DNA of 64,000 bases from Rossellomorea arthrocnemi (GTDB lineage Bacteria > Bacillota > Bacilli > Bacillales > Bacillaceae_B): assembly GCF_904424705.1 (NCBI RefSeq), contig NZ_CAJGBF010000002.1, positions 463,719 to 527,718 on the forward strand. The letters are read 5' to 3'. This document shows positions 46,270 through 56,926 of this stretch, one piece after another. Below the pieces are notes generated by a model. That model did no database searches. It saw nothing but the letters and a program-made list of their open reading frames with translations, and was not told where the DNA came from. Position 1 is the stretch's first letter; the number at the start of each line of letters is the position of its first letter. Both the position numbers and the translations under genes were made by a program.

Positions 46270-47298
46270 TTAATCCGTTTTAGCTGCCTGTTCCTGTTTC
46301 TGCTTTTCCATTTCATCCAGACGCATAACCACGTATTCGGTATTTTTCAGCAACCAGTAGTGACGTTGCAGCTTTTTAAGGGACTTCCGTTCATTTCGCT
46401 TATCCTTTGGAGTATGAAAGTATTTTTCCACTACGGCAATGACGGAGCTCGGATATGCCAGGTAGCTCATGAATAGGAGCCTTTCTTCATTCCGTACGGT
46501 AAAGTGTTGAAAGTAAGTGGTCAGCCATTCAATACATTCCTCATAATATTTTGGATAGGTTTTCAATGTTCTCGACAAAAATGGTAAGAGATCATGAAAC
46601 GGGGACGCCATCTTTGAATTCTCAAAGTTATGGAAATATCCCAACCCCCTTTCATCGAATAAAAAATGTTCCGTAGATACCTTTCCATGAGTAATGACGG
46701 TCCTGACCTTTTCCAGCTCCTTCGTATCCTCATACCATTCATCAAGCATTCTGCGGGAAAATTTCAGTGCTTGAGAGGCGTCTTTATAATACATGCAGAA
46801 ATGCCATTGAAAAGGGGACATGTATGTGGTTTTTTCACACGTTTCCACGTATTCATCAAGGAATTCCTGCTCTTTATCCCATCGTGATGTCAACTGCTCG
46901 TAATGGGATTCTCTTTCTTCCTTATCTATCTTCACTTCGTTGGAGGAAAGAGTATGGAGCCTCGCCAACTCCCTGAACATTTTTTGATGCTTTTCAAACT
47001 GGTCCTCTCTTTCCTGATTCAAAAGCCAGGGCATGACATAGTATAAATTCCCCTCATTCCACACGGCATAACGTCCATCCAGAGTAGGATAAATCGGAAC
47101 AATCCGGTTATATCCCCGTTGAAACAACATCTGCACATTCCGGACGAAGTCTACTCCATTTTGGGCAGGAAGCTGTTTTACTGCCAGGGTGCCTTTATTT
47201 GAAAATACTTTTGAAATCTTTCCATGGCTTTCAACAAAATGAGGTTCGACCCCATAAGGTTGTAAGACAGGCTTCAATCCCTCCAGCGTTTGTGCCAT
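46270..47298 (-). CDS. ysxE: CotS/YsxE-family spore coat kinase-like protein
   Basis: Aminoglycoside-phosphotransferase-like fold of the CotS family, found in spore coats. ATG 47298 follows AGGTGAGAGGA; the product has 342 residues. Kinase-like motifs are degenerate: KVFSNKGTLAVKQL (the lysine), and THGKVSTEHFLFDERG where an active enzyme would have HxDxxxxN. So it is probably not an active kinase. It is downstream of spoVID as in B. subtilis, where the two are mother-cell genes. Confidence 0.9.
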   Translation of the reverse strand: MAQTLEGLKPVLQPYGVEPHFVESHGKISKVFSNKGTLAVKQLPAQNGVDFVRNVQMLFQRGYNRIVPIYPTLDGRYAVWNEGNLYYVMPWLLNQEREDQFEKHQKMFRELARLHTLSSNEVKIDKEERESHYEQLTSRWDKEQEFLDEYVETCEKTTYMSPFQWHFCMYYKDASQALKFSRRMLDEWYEDTKELEKVRTVITHGKVSTEHFLFDERGLGYFHNFENSKMASPFHDLLPFLSRTLKTYPKYYEECIEWLTTYFQHFTVRNEERLLFMSYLAYPSSVIAVVEKYFHTPKDKRNERKSLKKLQRHYWLLKNTEYVVMRLDEMEKQKQEQAAKTD

Positions 47299-47325
47299 TC
47301 CTCTCACCTTCTAAGATTACTTTTC

Positions 47326-47366
47326 TAAAAAAAACGGACCAACTCCAATGAATTTGGTGTCAGTCC
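47326..47366 (-). terminator. Terminator candidate after spoVID
   Basis: On the minus strand GGAC and CCAA pair with TTGG and GTCC across internal mismatches, followed by TTTTTTTT. It lies between spoVID and ysxE and may be leaky, because the two genes are usually co-expressed. Confidence 0.6.
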
Positions 47367-47438
47367 CGTCGTTTGTTCTCTATAGTACATGTCTCTCTAT
47401 CTTTGGTCCTCGGATGGGAGTGACCTTGCTATTTGCCT

Positions 47439-48662
47439 TTATCCCTTGAACACAAACTCACTGTTCGGGATATAAAGAACTTGACCTGCATACACATCCT
47501 GATTGGCTTCGAGTTGATTCACCCTTAATAGCTGTGGAATGGTCAGATCATATTTTTCAGCAATATAATCCAGGTTTTCTCCCTCCTGGACGATACAAAC
47601 CCGAAGAGTTGCTCCCTTTTCCTCTTCTTTCCTGGCAAAGAAATCTGTTAATGAAATGGATTCGTACTTCTTTTTGCTCTTCGTCTTTTTCTTGTCTTCC
47701 TGTTCTTCCCCGCTTTCTTCCATTTCGGCTTCCACAGCAGATGGTGAGGACGAGGATTCTTCTTCTTCCATCTCCTGTTTCTTGTATGTTGGATGAGGTG
47801 GCGGTGTATAGGCGGCTTTCGGTTCAGCTTGCTGCTCCTCAGACGACTCACTCAGTTCATGCTGAGGAAGCTCAAATACATTTTCTTTCCGGTAGTCTAC
47901 TTCCTCGTAGGAAGGAGGAGGCTGGATATCGTACTGAATTTGAACAGGTATTTCATCCTCCTGTTCAGCTGGAGGAGTCCTTCCTTCCAGGTTAAAAGGC
48001 TGGTATTCGTCAGATGAGTCATCATCTTCTTCGACTACCTCAACATCCTTTGTGATTTCTTCCTCATCATAGTTTTCATATTCGTACACTTCTTCTCTTT
48101 CTTCCTCTTCTTCCGTTTCCACTTCTTCTTCTGCTTCCACTTCCTCTGTTTCAGCAACGGCACTTGACCGGTAAAGGGGCTCGAATTCCTCTTCTCTGCT
48201 GTATTCAGCTTCAAGAGGAGTGTGAGCCTGCTGTTCACCGTATATACCGGTGATGGTCAAATCAGCGTTCAGCTTTAAACATGCATTTTCAGGCACGATA
48301 TAGTCAAAGGACTCGACATACACATCGATATCGCCTAAATTTGCAATCCGGTTTTTGGGAATCGTGACATCCACGGGGAATCGATGAACAAATTCATATT
48401 CACCCTTCTCCCTCTTTTCCACTGTTTGCACGAACTTCCCACTTGATTCAAACTCATCATCCTCTTCTTCCCTCGCTGCGGTTGGTAGATATTCACCGGT
48501 TAAATCGAGGCTACCTCTAATAAGTACGTATTGCTCTTGTTCTTGTATCGTTATATGAGGATCTAAGGAGATAGATAGCAATTCTTCAACTTCCTGTCCT
48601 TTTTTGAACCAAATTGATTCTTCCAAAGAAAATCGTAAACACGATTGTTGTTCTTGTGACAA
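47439..48662 (-). CDS. spoVID: Spore coat morphogenetic protein SpoVID
   Basis: Coat-encasement protein that recruits SafA and other coat proteins to the spore surface. The start is TTG 48662, seven bases after GGAGG, matching the family start (SQEQQSCLRFSLEESIWFKKGQEV); 407 residues. The N-terminal domain with FSLEESIWF is the encasement module. The middle is extremely acidic (long Glu runs near 150-230). The C-terminal LysM domain (RVCIVQEGENLDYIAEKYDL to the end) follows. Preceded by a sigma-E-type promoter. Confidence 0.95.
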   Translation of the reverse strand: MSQEQQSCLRFSLEESIWFKKGQEVEELLSISLDPHITIQEQEQYVLIRGSLDLTGEYLPTAAREEEDDEFESSGKFVQTVEKREKGEYEFVHRFPVDVTIPKNRIANLGDIDVYVESFDYIVPENACLKLNADLTITGIYGEQQAHTPLEAEYSREEEFEPLYRSSAVAETEEVEAEEEVETEEEEEREEVYEYENYDEEEITKDVEVVEEDDDSSDEYQPFNLEGRTPPAEQEDEIPVQIQYDIQPPPSYEEVDYRKENVFELPQHELSESSEEQQAEPKAAYTPPPHPTYKKQEMEEEESSSSPSAVEAEMEESGEEQEDKKKTKSKKKYESISLTDFFARKEEEKGATLRVCIVQEGENLDYIAEKYDLTIPQLLRVNQLEANQDVYAGQVLYIPNSEFVFKG

Positions 48663-48716
48663 AGAAATTCCTCCTTTCAAGTTCCAAACAAAGAAATAGT
48701 AAACAATGCCATTATC

Positions 48717-48745
48717 ACTTTATGAAACGAAAAGAAGGAATATGA
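48717..48745 (-). promoter_or_regulatory. Sigma-E promoter of spoVID
   Basis: On the minus strand: -35 TCATATT at 48745-48739, a 14-base spacer, and -10 CATAAAGT at 48724-48717. This is close to the sigma-E consensus, as expected for a mother-cell gene. It lies about 55 bases before the start codon. Confidence 0.7.
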
Positions 48746-48927
48746 TAGGAAAAAGAAAAGTTGTCATGTGATTAGGGATTTTCACACGTTAAAAACCGGG
48801 TGGTGTTTCGGAATGGTGGGGTTCCTATCTAATTGATCAACTGGCTTGGGGATTACCATCGTTGAGTATCGATTTTTCACCCATTTTTTAAGATGCCGAA
48901 TCTCTCACCATCTCAAAACCATAAAAA

Positions 48928-48953
48928 AACCGATCCCTCGAAAAGGATCGGTT
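48928..48953 (-). terminator. Terminator of the haem operon
   Basis: A 9-bp stem, AACCGATCC with GGATCGGTT, is followed on the minus strand by TTTTTTT, seven bases after the hemL stop. Confidence 0.92.
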
Positions 48954-48959
48954 CCGTCA

Positions 48960-50252
48960 TTACTTCTTACTAATCTTTTCAAACGCTTTTTCTGCAGCCT
49001 GAAGGGTTTTTTCAATATCGTCATCCGTATGGGCTGTCGATAAGAAGAGTCCTTCAAACTGGGAAGGCGGCAGGAAGACACCTGAGTGGGCCATTTCGCG
49101 ATAGTAATCGGCAAACATTTCAAGATCCGAAGACTTGGCACCTTCGTAATTGGATACTTCTTCATTTGTGAAGAAAATTCCGATCATGGATCCCGCCCGG
49201 TTAATTCTATGAGGAATGTTGTACTTTTCTGCCGCTTTCTTTAAGCCTTCTTCCAACAGATCTGCTTTGCGGGCAAAGTCAATATAGGTTTCAGGAGTCA
49301 GCTGGCTAAGTGTTTCGTATCCAGCCGTCATGGCTAACGGGTTCCCAGACAGGGTTCCAGCTTGATAAATCGGACCGCTTGGAGCGATTCTTTCCATGAT
49401 TTCCGCTTTTCCACCGTATGCGCCGACAGGAAGTCCTCCACCAATGACTTTTCCTAAACAGGTTAAATCAGGTATTACATCGTAAAAGCCTTGGGCACAG
49501 CCATACCCGACACGGAAACCTGTCATGACTTCATCAAAAATCAGAAGTGAGCCATATTTCTCCGTGACCTCTCGCAGGCCTTCCAGGAAGCCTGGTTGTG
49601 GAGGTACAACACCCATGTTTCCGGCAACAGGCTCGACAATCACACCGGCAATGTCATCACCGAACTGTTCAAATGCATAGCGGATGCTTTCTAAATCATT
49701 GTATGGAACCGTGATCGTATTCTTTGCCACTCCTTCAGGAACACCAGGACTGTCAGGTAAACCAAGGGTGGCTACCCCGGATCCCGCTTTAATTAATAAA
49801 GAGTCTCCATGACCATGGTAACAACCTTCAAATTTGATGATTTTATTTCGGCCTGTGTATCCACGTGCTAAACGTAGAGCGCTCATCGTCGCTTCCGTAC
49901 CCGAAGACACCATGCGAACGACTTCGATGCTTGGTACCCGGTCAATTACCAATTGAGCCAGTTTATTTTCAATTTCCGTCGGAGCACCAAAGCTTGTACC
50001 GTTTTCGGCTACTTTTTTAATGGACTCTACCACACGGTCATTGCTGTGTCCGAGAATCAGCGGTCCCCAGGACAGGACGTAGTCGATGTACTCATTTCCA
50101 TCTATATCATAAATTTTCGAACCTTTTCCTCTTTCCATGAAAATTGGATCCATCTTGACGGATTTGAATGCCCGAACCGGACTGTTCACTCCGCCGGGCA
50201 TCAGGTTTACTGCTTCTTTGAACGCTTGCTTCGATTTCTCATATGAACGCAA
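48960..50252 (-). CDS. hemL: Glutamate-1-semialdehyde 2,1-aminomutase HemL
   Basis: PLP enzyme that makes 5-aminolevulinate. The start is TTG 50252 ([25 protein letters not shown]), eight bases after GGAGG, giving 430 residues, equal to B. subtilis HemL. The PLP lysine lies in [18 protein letters not shown]; other motifs are [18 protein letters not shown] and [11 protein letters not shown]. Last gene of hemA-hemX-hemC-hemD-hemB-hemL. Confidence 0.98.
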   Translation of the reverse strand: MRSYEKSKQAFKEAVNLMPGGVNSPVRAFKSVKMDPIFMERGKGSKIYDIDGNEYIDYVLSWGPLILGHSNDRVVESIKKVAENGTSFGAPTEIENKLAQLVIDRVPSIEVVRMVSSGTEATMSALRLARGYTGRNKIIKFEGCYHGHGDSLLIKAGSGVATLGLPDSPGVPEGVAKNTITVPYNDLESIRYAFEQFGDDIAGVIVEPVAGNMGVVPPQPGFLEGLREVTEKYGSLLIFDEVMTGFRVGYGCAQGFYDVIPDLTCLGKVIGGGLPVGAYGGKAEIMERIAPSGPIYQAGTLSGNPLAMTAGYETLSQLTPETYIDFARKADLLEEGLKKAAEKYNIPHRINRAGSMIGIFFTNEEVSNYEGAKSSDLEMFADYYREMAHSGVFLPPSQFEGLFLSTAHTDDDIEKTLQAAEKAFEKISKK

Positions 50253-50307
50253 TATGGGTTCCTCCTTTAGTGATCTTTCAGTCATCCTTACAGGAACTTT
50301 CCACCAA

Positions 50308-51282
50308 TTAGGATAACCAGTTCGCTACATCTTTTGCGAAATACGTTATGATAAGGTCTGCTCCGGCACGCTTCATACTGGTCAGTTTCTCCATTACGAT
50401 TTCCTGTTCGTTTACCCAGCCGTTTTGAGCTGCAGCCTTGACCATGCTGTATTCCCCGCTTACGTTATAAGCGACAACCGGAGCATTAAAACGGTCTTTC
50501 ACTTCACGCATAATATCCAAATAAGAAAGAGCTGGTTTCACGATGAGGAAATCTGCACCTTCCTCCATATCAGACTGAGCTTCTCTTAAGGCTTCCAAAC
50601 GATTCGCAGGGTCCATTTGATACGTTCTGCGATCCCCGAATTGCGGAGTTGAATGAGCCGCATCACGGAATGGTCCATAAAAACTTGATGAATATTTTAC
50701 TGCGTAGGACATAATCGGCACATCATGGTAGCCAGCCTCGTCCAGACCATGACGGATGGCTGCCACGAACCCATCCATCATGTTGGAAGGTGCAATGATG
50801 TCGGCACCTGCTTCAGCCTGGCTGACTGCTGTTTTCGCCAAAAGATCGAGTGTTTCATCATTCAGTACTTTTCCATCTTTGACGATTCCACAATGACCGT
50901 GACTTGTATACTGACATAAACAAGTATCAGCTATAACAACCAGCTCCGGATATTGTTCCTTCACAAATCGGGTTGCCTCCTGTACGATTCCATGATCATG
51001 ATAGGCCTGTTTTCCCCATTCATCTTTTTCAGCAGGTACCCCGAATAAGAGGATGGATTTGATCCCTAATGAAACCACTTCATCCATTTCCGCTTTTAAA
51101 TTGTCCAGAGAAATATGATAAACACCCGGCATGGACGGAACGACTTTCTTGATGTTTTCTCCTTCCACAACAAATAACGGGTAAATTAAGTCTTCTTTTC
51201 TTAGGTGAGTTTCTCTAACCAGCGAACGCATCGTTTCCGATTGACGCAAGCGGCGGTGACGGTTAAATTGCAGGTCTTTCAT
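50308..51282 (-). CDS. hemB: Porphobilinogen synthase HemB
   Basis: Condenses two 5-aminolevulinate molecules. The 324 residues equal B. subtilis HemB. The zinc-binding cysteines are in [14 protein letters not shown], and the Schiff-base lysines in [19 protein letters not shown] and [15 protein letters not shown] 51282 follows an AGGAGG-like site. It lies between hemD and hemL. Confidence 0.98.
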   Translation of the reverse strand: MKDLQFNRHRRLRQSETMRSLVRETHLRKEDLIYPLFVVEGENIKKVVPSMPGVYHISLDNLKAEMDEVVSLGIKSILLFGVPAEKDEWGKQAYHDHGIVQEATRFVKEQYPELVVIADTCLCQYTSHGHCGIVKDGKVLNDETLDLLAKTAVSQAEAGADIIAPSNMMDGFVAAIRHGLDEAGYHDVPIMSYAVKYSSSFYGPFRDAAHSTPQFGDRRTYQMDPANRLEALREAQSDMEEGADFLIVKPALSYLDIMREVKDRFNAPVVAYNVSGEYSMVKAAAQNGWVNEQEIVMEKLTSMKRAGADLIITYFAKDVANWLS

Positions 51283-51308
51283 AGTAAAAGCCTCCTATTG
51301 TTTTATAG

Positions 51309-52091
51309 CTAGCGGGCAGAGATGAAGATTTTCATCTCATTCACCATTTCATTTACAGTATAAACGCTTGGACAGATTTTTACATGCAAACCGTATTGTT
51401 CAGCGGTATTTTTTGTAATCGGTCCGATACATGCGATGGGAGTGTCACGGATATGATCATAAAGTGAATATTCACGAATGACTTTCATAAAATGATGGAC
51501 CGTTGATGAACTCGTGAATGTAATGATATCCACTTGTTCTTTCTCGATGATTCCTTTCAGCTCCTCGATGCTCTCTGCAGGGAGGACCGTTTCATAAACG
51601 ACCCATTCCTGACAGGTCACTCCTGATGAAGCCAGTGCAGATGCTATCACATTCCTTGCCAGATTCCCTTTTGGAATCAAGACCTGCCCAGTAGGCTTCA
51701 CTTGTGAAATGAACTCCACGGCAAAGTCATCACCGGTGAAATTCTCCGGAACAAAGGAAACCGGGATCCCGTATTTATAGCAGTACTGCTCTGTTTTACT
51801 TCCGACGGCCGCGAATTTGCCCTTATAAGAATTTAAAGGGATACTCCTTCTTTCTAATGCCTCCAGAAAGAACTTCACGCCATTTTTACTGGTGAAAATA
51901 ATCCAATCGTACGTATGTATTGCAGTGTGGAGTGTTTTCTCCAATGGGTCTTCATGCGATTGAAAATGAAGGAGAGGCACCAATATGGCTACCCCTCCCT
52001 CGTTTTCTATAAGGGACCCCGTTTCACTGGCACCCTCATTGCCACGAGTAATCAAAACCTTTACTTGTTCTAAAGGCCCTTTCCCCTTCAT
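51309..52091 (-). CDS. hemD: Uroporphyrinogen-III synthase HemD
   Basis: Closes and inverts ring D of hydroxymethylbilane. The family is poorly conserved. The 260-residue product shows VKVLITRGNEGASETGSLIENEGG, DWIIFTSKNGVKFF, IPKGNLARNVIASAL, DIITFTSSSTVHHFM and PIACIGPITKNTAEQYG, in the expected order of two alpha/beta domains. ATG 52091 overlaps the hemC stop by one base. The Shine-Dalgarno GAGGAG is 11 bases away, so coupling to hemC is likely. Confidence 0.94.
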   Translation of the reverse strand: MKGKGPLEQVKVLITRGNEGASETGSLIENEGGVAILVPLLHFQSHEDPLEKTLHTAIHTYDWIIFTSKNGVKFFLEALERRSIPLNSYKGKFAAVGSKTEQYCYKYGIPVSFVPENFTGDDFAVEFISQVKPTGQVLIPKGNLARNVIASALASSGVTCQEWVVYETVLPAESIEELKGIIEKEQVDIITFTSSSTVHHFMKVIREYSLYDHIRDTPIACIGPITKNTAEQYGLHVKICPSVYTVNEMVNEMKIFISAR

Positions 52092-53023
52092 TATTGATCG
52101 AGCTCCTCTTTCACCTGATCAATCAAGGCTTTCGCACCTTGCTTTGTTAAACTTTCAGCCACTTTTTCTCCAACTTCTTTTGGATCCCGGCCTGCCATGT
52201 ATTCTTTGTAGATCGTTTTACCATCAGGGGAAGCGACAAGCCCCGTTAAGGCAATGTCACCATTGTCTTTCAGCTCGGCAAATCCTGCAATCGGTATCTG
52301 ACAGCCACCTTCCATTTTATGGAGGAATGCTCTTTCTGCAGTGACCGTACTCGTTGTTTCTTCACATGCGAATTTCTCAAGAAGGTCTAGAACTTCCTTG
52401 TCATCAGCCCTGCACTCGATCGATAAAGCTCCTTGACCAACTGCTGGTAAGCAAAGGTCCGGATCCAGGAATTCCGTTACAACATCCGACGTCCATCCCA
52501 TGCGTGATAGTCCCGCTGCTGCAAGGATGATGGCGTCATAATCCTCGTTCTGGAGCTTAGAGAGGCGTGTATCGATGTTGCCGCGGATCCATTTGATTTC
52601 AAGGTCAGGTCGGACAGACAAAATCTGAGCCCCTCTGCGCAGACTGCTCGTTCCGACAACCGCACCACCCGGCAGATCTTTAAGCGCCACATGGTTTTTA
52701 CTAATAAACGCATCACGGTGGTCCTCACGTTCCGGGATACTTCCGATAGTCAGTCCCTGTGGTAAAATGGCCGGCATATCCTTCATACTGTGAACAGCCA
52801 TGTCGATTTCTTTGTCAAGCATCGCCTGCTCGATTTCTTTTACGAACAAGCCTTTACCACCCACTTTGGATAGGGTGACATCAAGGATCTGGTCCCCCTT
52901 TGTGACAATTTCCTTCACTTCGAAATCGTAAGAAGGGTCCAGGGTTTTTAACTGATCGATCACCCAATTGGTTTGGGTAAGGGCTAATTTACTTCGTCTT
53001 GATCCTACAATGATTTTTCTCAT
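52091..53023 (-). CDS. hemC: Porphobilinogen deaminase (hydroxymethylbilane synthase) HemC
   Basis: Joins four porphobilinogens into hydroxymethylbilane. The 310-residue product begins [20 protein letters not shown]. The dipyrromethane cofactor cysteine lies in [15 protein letters not shown]; other motifs are [11 protein letters not shown] and [14 protein letters not shown] 53023 follows AGGAGG. Confidence 0.98.
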   Translation of the reverse strand: MRKIIVGSRRSKLALTQTNWVIDQLKTLDPSYDFEVKEIVTKGDQILDVTLSKVGGKGLFVKEIEQAMLDKEIDMAVHSMKDMPAILPQGLTIGSIPEREDHRDAFISKNHVALKDLPGGAVVGTSSLRRGAQILSVRPDLEIKWIRGNIDTRLSKLQNEDYDAIILAAAGLSRMGWTSDVVTEFLDPDLCLPAVGQGALSIECRADDKEVLDLLEKFACEETTSTVTAERAFLHKMEGGCQIPIAGFAELKDNGDIALTGLVASPDGKTIYKEYMAGRDPKEVGEKVAESLTKQGAKALIDQVKEELDQ

Positions 53024-53040
53024 AATGACCTCCTGAAAAC

Positions 53041-53874
53041 TTATGAATACCAGAAATGAAATGAAGACAACCGACTAGCTAAGAAAAAGTTGATTAAGAT
53101 AATCAAGAAGGCTGCAACATTAAGAAAAGCTAATGATTTACCAAAGACATTCTTTTTAATGCGAAGGTATAAATAGCTGCTATATAAAATTAATAGAATG
53201 AATGATCCTACGATTTTCGGATCATACCACAGAAATTCCGGCAGTTTGATATATGCCCATTGCAGCCCCAGTATTAAGCTCAACAGGAGCATGGCAACAC
53301 CGATTGAATTAGAAATATAAGATATCTTCTCAAGTTTCGACAAATCACTGATCCTCCATAACCTCTGTCCCCACTTTTTCTCCTTTAATAATTTAAATTG
53401 GAGAAGATAGAGAAGGGAAAACACAAAGGATAAACTGAAGGCCCCGTAAGATAGGATGGCCATCGTAATGTGAATCAATAATAATTCGGATACCATTTGT
53501 TCTGCCATCGCCTGGGACTCTACCTGTACGGGTGCAAATGTATGAATCGCCATGATGATGAAACCGAGCACATTCGTAAAGAATACCGTGAAATCCACTC
53601 GTAACAATCGGTTGATGACAAGGGACAGGGTGATGAGGACCCAGGCATAAAAATAAAGTCCCTCAAAGATGGTGAGGACCGGAAACCTGCCTGTATTGAT
53701 CATGTATAGAAATAAAAAGATTGTTTGAAGGACCCAAACAATCGCAAGTAACCAGAAGGCAAACAGGTTCGCCTTCCGGTTTTTGTTTAAGAAATCTATA
53801 AAATAAAAGAGAATACTAATAGCATACAGAACAATCATAAGTTCGTGCAGCCTAGTCATCGTTTGTTCAAACAT
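53041..53874 (-). CDS. hemX: HemX, membrane protein of the haem operon (CcsA-like)
   Basis: The 277-residue polytopic protein has about eight hydrophobic segments. It is related to cytochrome c assembly proteins of the CcsA/CcmC type. In B. subtilis it lowers the cellular level of HemA. ATG 53874 lies nine bases after GAGG; a GTG five codons earlier overlaps the Shine-Dalgarno. Located between hemA and hemC as in B. subtilis. Confidence 0.93.
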   Translation of the reverse strand: MFEQTMTRLHELMIVLYAISILFYFIDFLNKNRKANLFAFWLLAIVWVLQTIFLFLYMINTGRFPVLTIFEGLYFYAWVLITLSLVINRLLRVDFTVFFTNVLGFIIMAIHTFAPVQVESQAMAEQMVSELLLIHITMAILSYGAFSLSFVFSLLYLLQFKLLKEKKWGQRLWRISDLSKLEKISYISNSIGVAMLLLSLILGLQWAYIKLPEFLWYDPKIVGSFILLILYSSYLYLRIKKNVFGKSLAFLNVAAFLIILINFFLASRLSSFHFWYS

Positions 53875-53889
53875 CGACAATAACCTCAC

Positions 53890-55242
53890 TTATGCTTGAA
53901 AAGAGGGTTGTGGTGTAAAGCTATGATCGCTCTCATTCTTTTCGTTGGCTGCTTTCACTTGTTTCTGCTCTAACACTTGTTGTTCAATGTTAAAAATATT
54001 GATGAATAAATCCAATTTATCGTCAGCGTCCGGGAGCCCTGCGAATTCTTTCGCCTGGAGGATCGGATCTTTTAATAGCTGATTGATGATGCTCTTCGTG
54101 TGCTTATTCAATACTTTGCGTTCACGACTGGTTAAATCAGGCATTTTACGCTCGATGCTTTCCATCGTTTCTGCTTGAATGGAAAGGGCTTTCTGTCTGA
54201 GGGCTGAAATAACCGGAACGACTCCCAACATATTTAACCACTCTTTAAATGCTACGATTTCTGCTTCAATCATGATCTCGATCTGCTCAGCTGCTTTTTT
54301 GCGTTCAGCCAGATTCGCCTGAACGATGCCTTCCAAATCATCGATATCATAAAGGAATACACTTTCGAGCTGCCCTATGGCCGGATCTAAATCCCTCGGT
54401 ACCGCAATGTCCACCATGAATAGAGGACGACCCTTCCTCATACTTTCCACATGGGACATCATTTCTTTCGTAATGACAAAATCCTTAGCACCTGTAGAAC
54501 TGATCATAATATCCGCTTCCACAAGAGCACATTGAAGCTCCTGCATGGTTTTAGCACTTCCCCTGAAACGCTCGGCCAGGGTTTGAGCTTTCTCATATGT
54601 GCGATTGATCACGGTCACCTTAGTGGCTCCGTTGCCATGGAGATTTTGGATGGCAAGTTCACCCATTTTACCCGCTCCAAGAATGAGGACATGCTTTTTT
54701 TCAAGGCTGCCAAAAACCTTTTTAGCCAATTCCACCGCAGCATAGCTGACAGATACAGCGTTCGAACCAATTTCTGTTTCGGAATGACCCTTTTTCGCAA
54801 CAGTCACAGCCTGTTTAAACAAGTGATTAAACACCGTACCGGTAGCTCCAGACTCCTGGGCATTCAGAAAGCTTGAGCGTATTTGACCAAGGATTTGAGT
54901 TTCCCCGAGTACCATGGAGTTCAATCCACAAGCAACTTTAAAAAGGTGTTCAACGGCTCCTTCTTGTTCATAAATGAACAGATAAGGCGTGAACTCCTCT
55001 TTATCTATATCAAACCATTGAGATAAAAAATCTTTAATATAATAACGACCTGTATGAAGCTGATCTACTACCGCATAAACTTCCGTTCTATTACATGTAG
55101 AAACAATTACATTTTCAAGGATGCTTTTCTTTTCCTTCAATGTTTTCATCGCTAAAGGAAGATCAGTTTCGTTGAAAGATAAACGCTCACGAATCTCTAC
55201 AGGGGCCGTTTTATAATTTAAACCAACGACTATTGTATACAT
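53890..55242 (-). CDS. hemA: Glutamyl-tRNA reductase HemA
   Basis: First committed step of C5 haem synthesis, reducing glutamyl-tRNA. ATG 55242 ([21 protein letters not shown]) fits the family start, 450 residues; the Shine-Dalgarno GGGGG lies 13 bases away, so GTG 55251 is an alternative. The catalytic cysteine lies in [20 protein letters not shown]. The NADPH motif is [18 protein letters not shown], and a C-terminal dimerisation helix follows. First gene of the operon. Confidence 0.97.
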   Translation of the reverse strand: MYTIVVGLNYKTAPVEIRERLSFNETDLPLAMKTLKEKKSILENVIVSTCNRTEVYAVVDQLHTGRYYIKDFLSQWFDIDKEEFTPYLFIYEQEGAVEHLFKVACGLNSMVLGETQILGQIRSSFLNAQESGATGTVFNHLFKQAVTVAKKGHSETEIGSNAVSVSYAAVELAKKVFGSLEKKHVLILGAGKMGELAIQNLHGNGATKVTVINRTYEKAQTLAERFRGSAKTMQELQCALVEADIMISSTGAKDFVITKEMMSHVESMRKGRPLFMVDIAVPRDLDPAIGQLESVFLYDIDDLEGIVQANLAERKKAAEQIEIMIEAEIVAFKEWLNMLGVVPVISALRQKALSIQAETMESIERKMPDLTSRERKVLNKHTKSIINQLLKDPILQAKEFAGLPDADDKLDLFINIFNIEQQVLEQKQVKAANEKNESDHSFTPQPSFQA

Positions 55243-55271
55243 GCTATGCACTACACCCCCAAGTAAAATCT

Positions 55272-55286
55272 TTACTGTCATTATAA
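55272..55286 (-). promoter_or_regulatory. hemA promoter with candidate PerR box
   Basis: On the minus strand an extended -10 TGT-TATAAT (55285-55280 for TATAAT) is overlapped by TTATAATGACAGTAA. That sequence matches the Per box TTATAATnATTATAA perfectly in the first half and at four of seven in the second. In B. subtilis PerR represses this operon. The match is by eye only. Confidence 0.55.
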
Positions 55287-55637
55287 CATGTCCAAATAAG
55301 TCCCTGACCTCGAAATGTGAACAGAAATTGAAACATATGCTACATTTAAAGGGGTAGAACCTAATGTTTCTTCTGGGACTTGCTAAACATTCATTTCATC
55401 ATTACATTTAAGATGAAGAAAGAAAAAGATTGAAAGCATTTTCAATTCTCCATAAATCTTTTAATTTTCGACATTACCTACTAATGTAGAGTACCAAAAC
55501 AAGCCTAAAGAATCAAGTAATGGAAAGGTTTCTCACTATTAAACGAACATAAAGATGTATTTTTCTTATTATGTGTCATTTACCCTAAAAAAATTTGATT
55601 TAAAACCCTACTATTACTAATTTTCAGGAGGAAGAGT
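55287..55637. other. AT-rich non-coding region between divergent hemA and ysxD
   Basis: About 350 bases with no open frame that has a Shine-Dalgarno site. Apart from the hemA promoter at its left edge I see only AT-rich sequence. The ysxD promoter should lie in the last 100 bases, but no clear match was found. Confidence 0.5.
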
Positions 55638-56123
55638 ATGAAACAGCAGCGAATATTCCCCGGGATCATCTTAATAGGCTTTGGGGCTTACTTTTACTTA
55701 CAGCAGGCAAACATTGTATTGTTTCAGGAATTCTTCACATGGCCCACTCTCCTTATCATTGTCGGACTTGCATTTCTCGGGCAGGGTTATGGAGGAAAGG
55801 ATTATGAAGCCATCCTGCCCGGTACGATCCTTGTTGGATTCGGCATGCATTTTCACGTAGTCAATAAACTCGATGTATGGCCGGATCACATGGGAACCTT
55901 CATTCTTATCATTGCACTTGGTTTTCTGCTCAGATACCAGAAAACACGGGCAGGCTTATTTCAAGGAATTCTCTTTCTGACGCTTTCCATCATTCTTCTT
56001 TTTTCTGATAAAGCGGGACGATGGTTTGGTTTCATTGAGGGGAGCGTAGGCACGGCATGGGAACTCTGGCCCATTCTCATTATCGGTATTGGTGTCTATT
56101 TATTGTTTATAAGAAAAAGATAG
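55638..56123 (+). CDS. ysxD: YsxD-like membrane protein (LiaI/LiaF-type TM repeats)
   Basis: The 161-residue product has six short hydrophobic segments arranged as three helix pairs. Each opens with a pattern like PGIILIGFGAYFYL, PGTILVGFGMHFHV or WPILIIGIGVYLLF. This resembles the N-terminal membrane domain of LiaF/LiaI-type envelope-stress proteins. AGGAGG lies six bases before the ATG. Its position between hemA and ysxC equals B. subtilis ysxD (similar length), but an ABC transporter is inserted before ysxC here. Function unknown. Confidence 0.82.
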   Translation: MKQQRIFPGIILIGFGAYFYLQQANIVLFQEFFTWPTLLIIVGLAFLGQGYGGKDYEAILPGTILVGFGMHFHVVNKLDVWPDHMGTFILIIALGFLLRYQKTRAGLFQGILFLTLSIILLFSDKAGRWFGFIEGSVGTAWELWPILIIGIGVYLLFIRKR

Positions 56124-56131
56124 ACCAAATG

Positions 56132-56160
56132 AAAAAGCCCGGGAAGGTACCCGGGCTTTT
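56132..56160. terminator. Bidirectional terminator between ysxD and the ABC transporter
   Basis: An 11-bp stem, AAAAGCCCGGG with CCCGGGCTTTT, has a 6-base loop. It lies between convergent genes. Confidence 0.95.
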
Positions 56161-56169
56161 CTGCATTTA

Positions 56170-56910
56170 TTAGAGAACCGAATCCAAAAACTCTCTCGTC
56201 CGCTGTTCTTTTGGAGAATTAAACAATTCCTGTGGTGGTCCCACTTCCACGATTCGGCCATCATGCATATATACGACCCAATCAGCTACTTCACGGGCAA
56301 ACCCCATTTCATGGGTCACGACGACCATCGTCATCCCTTCTAAAGCAAGCTCCTTCATAGTAGAGAGTACCTCACCAACCAATTCAGGGTCCAGGGCTGA
56401 GGTAGGTTCATCGAACAGCATGATTTCAGGTTTCATGGCAAGTGCTCTCGCGATGGCAACCCGCTGCTTCTGGCCCCCTGAAAGCTTGGATGGATAAACA
56501 TTTTCTTTATCCCCAAGTCCAACTTTCTTTAAAAGTTCCTTTGCATCCTTCCGGGCATCCGCTTTTGATACACCCTTTACGTACACCGGTGCTTCCATCA
56601 CGTTTTCCAATACGGTTTTGTGAGGGAAGAGATAGAAATGCTGGAATACCATTCCTACCTTCTGACGGATTTTATTCAAATCATGGGTTTCCTGGTTGAC
56701 TTCATCCCCTTCAATGACAACCTTCCCATTGTCCTTCAGTTCCAGGAAGTTTAAGCAGCGAAGCAACGTACTCTTCCCTGATCCACTGGCTCCAATGAGG
56801 CAAACCACGTCACTTTCCTTTACGCTGATATCAATGTCCTTTAATACATGTAAATCACCAAAGGATTTATTTAATTTTTCTACTTTTATCATTTCCTGAC
56901 TCACACTCAT
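56170..56910 (-). CDS. Polar amino-acid ABC transporter ATP-binding protein
   Basis: The ATPase that drives uptake through the permease encoded just upstream. ATG 56910 ([19 protein letters not shown]) lies four bases after AAGGAGG, giving 246 residues. Walker [11 protein letters not shown]-loop [10 protein letters not shown], signature [15 protein letters not shown], Walker [14 protein letters not shown] and the H-loop THEMGFA are all present. It is the GlnQ/ArtP/TcyC type; the substrate cannot be read from the sequence. Confidence 0.96.
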   Translation of the reverse strand: MSVSQEMIKVEKLNKSFGDLHVLKDIDISVKESDVVCLIGASGSGKSTLLRCLNFLELKDNGKVVIEGDEVNQETHDLNKIRQKVGMVFQHFYLFPHKTVLENVMEAPVYVKGVSKADARKDAKELLKKVGLGDKENVYPSKLSGGQKQRVAIARALAMKPEIMLFDEPTSALDPELVGEVLSTMKELALEGMTMVVVTHEMGFAREVADWVVYMHDGRIVEVGPPQELFNSPKEQRTREFLDSVL

Positions 56911-56926
56911 CCCTCCTCCTTCTTTC

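Noticed and set aside
47648..48238. Lys/Arg-rich frames inside spoVID
   Set aside because: They are out-of-frame readings of Glu-rich codon runs in spoVID.
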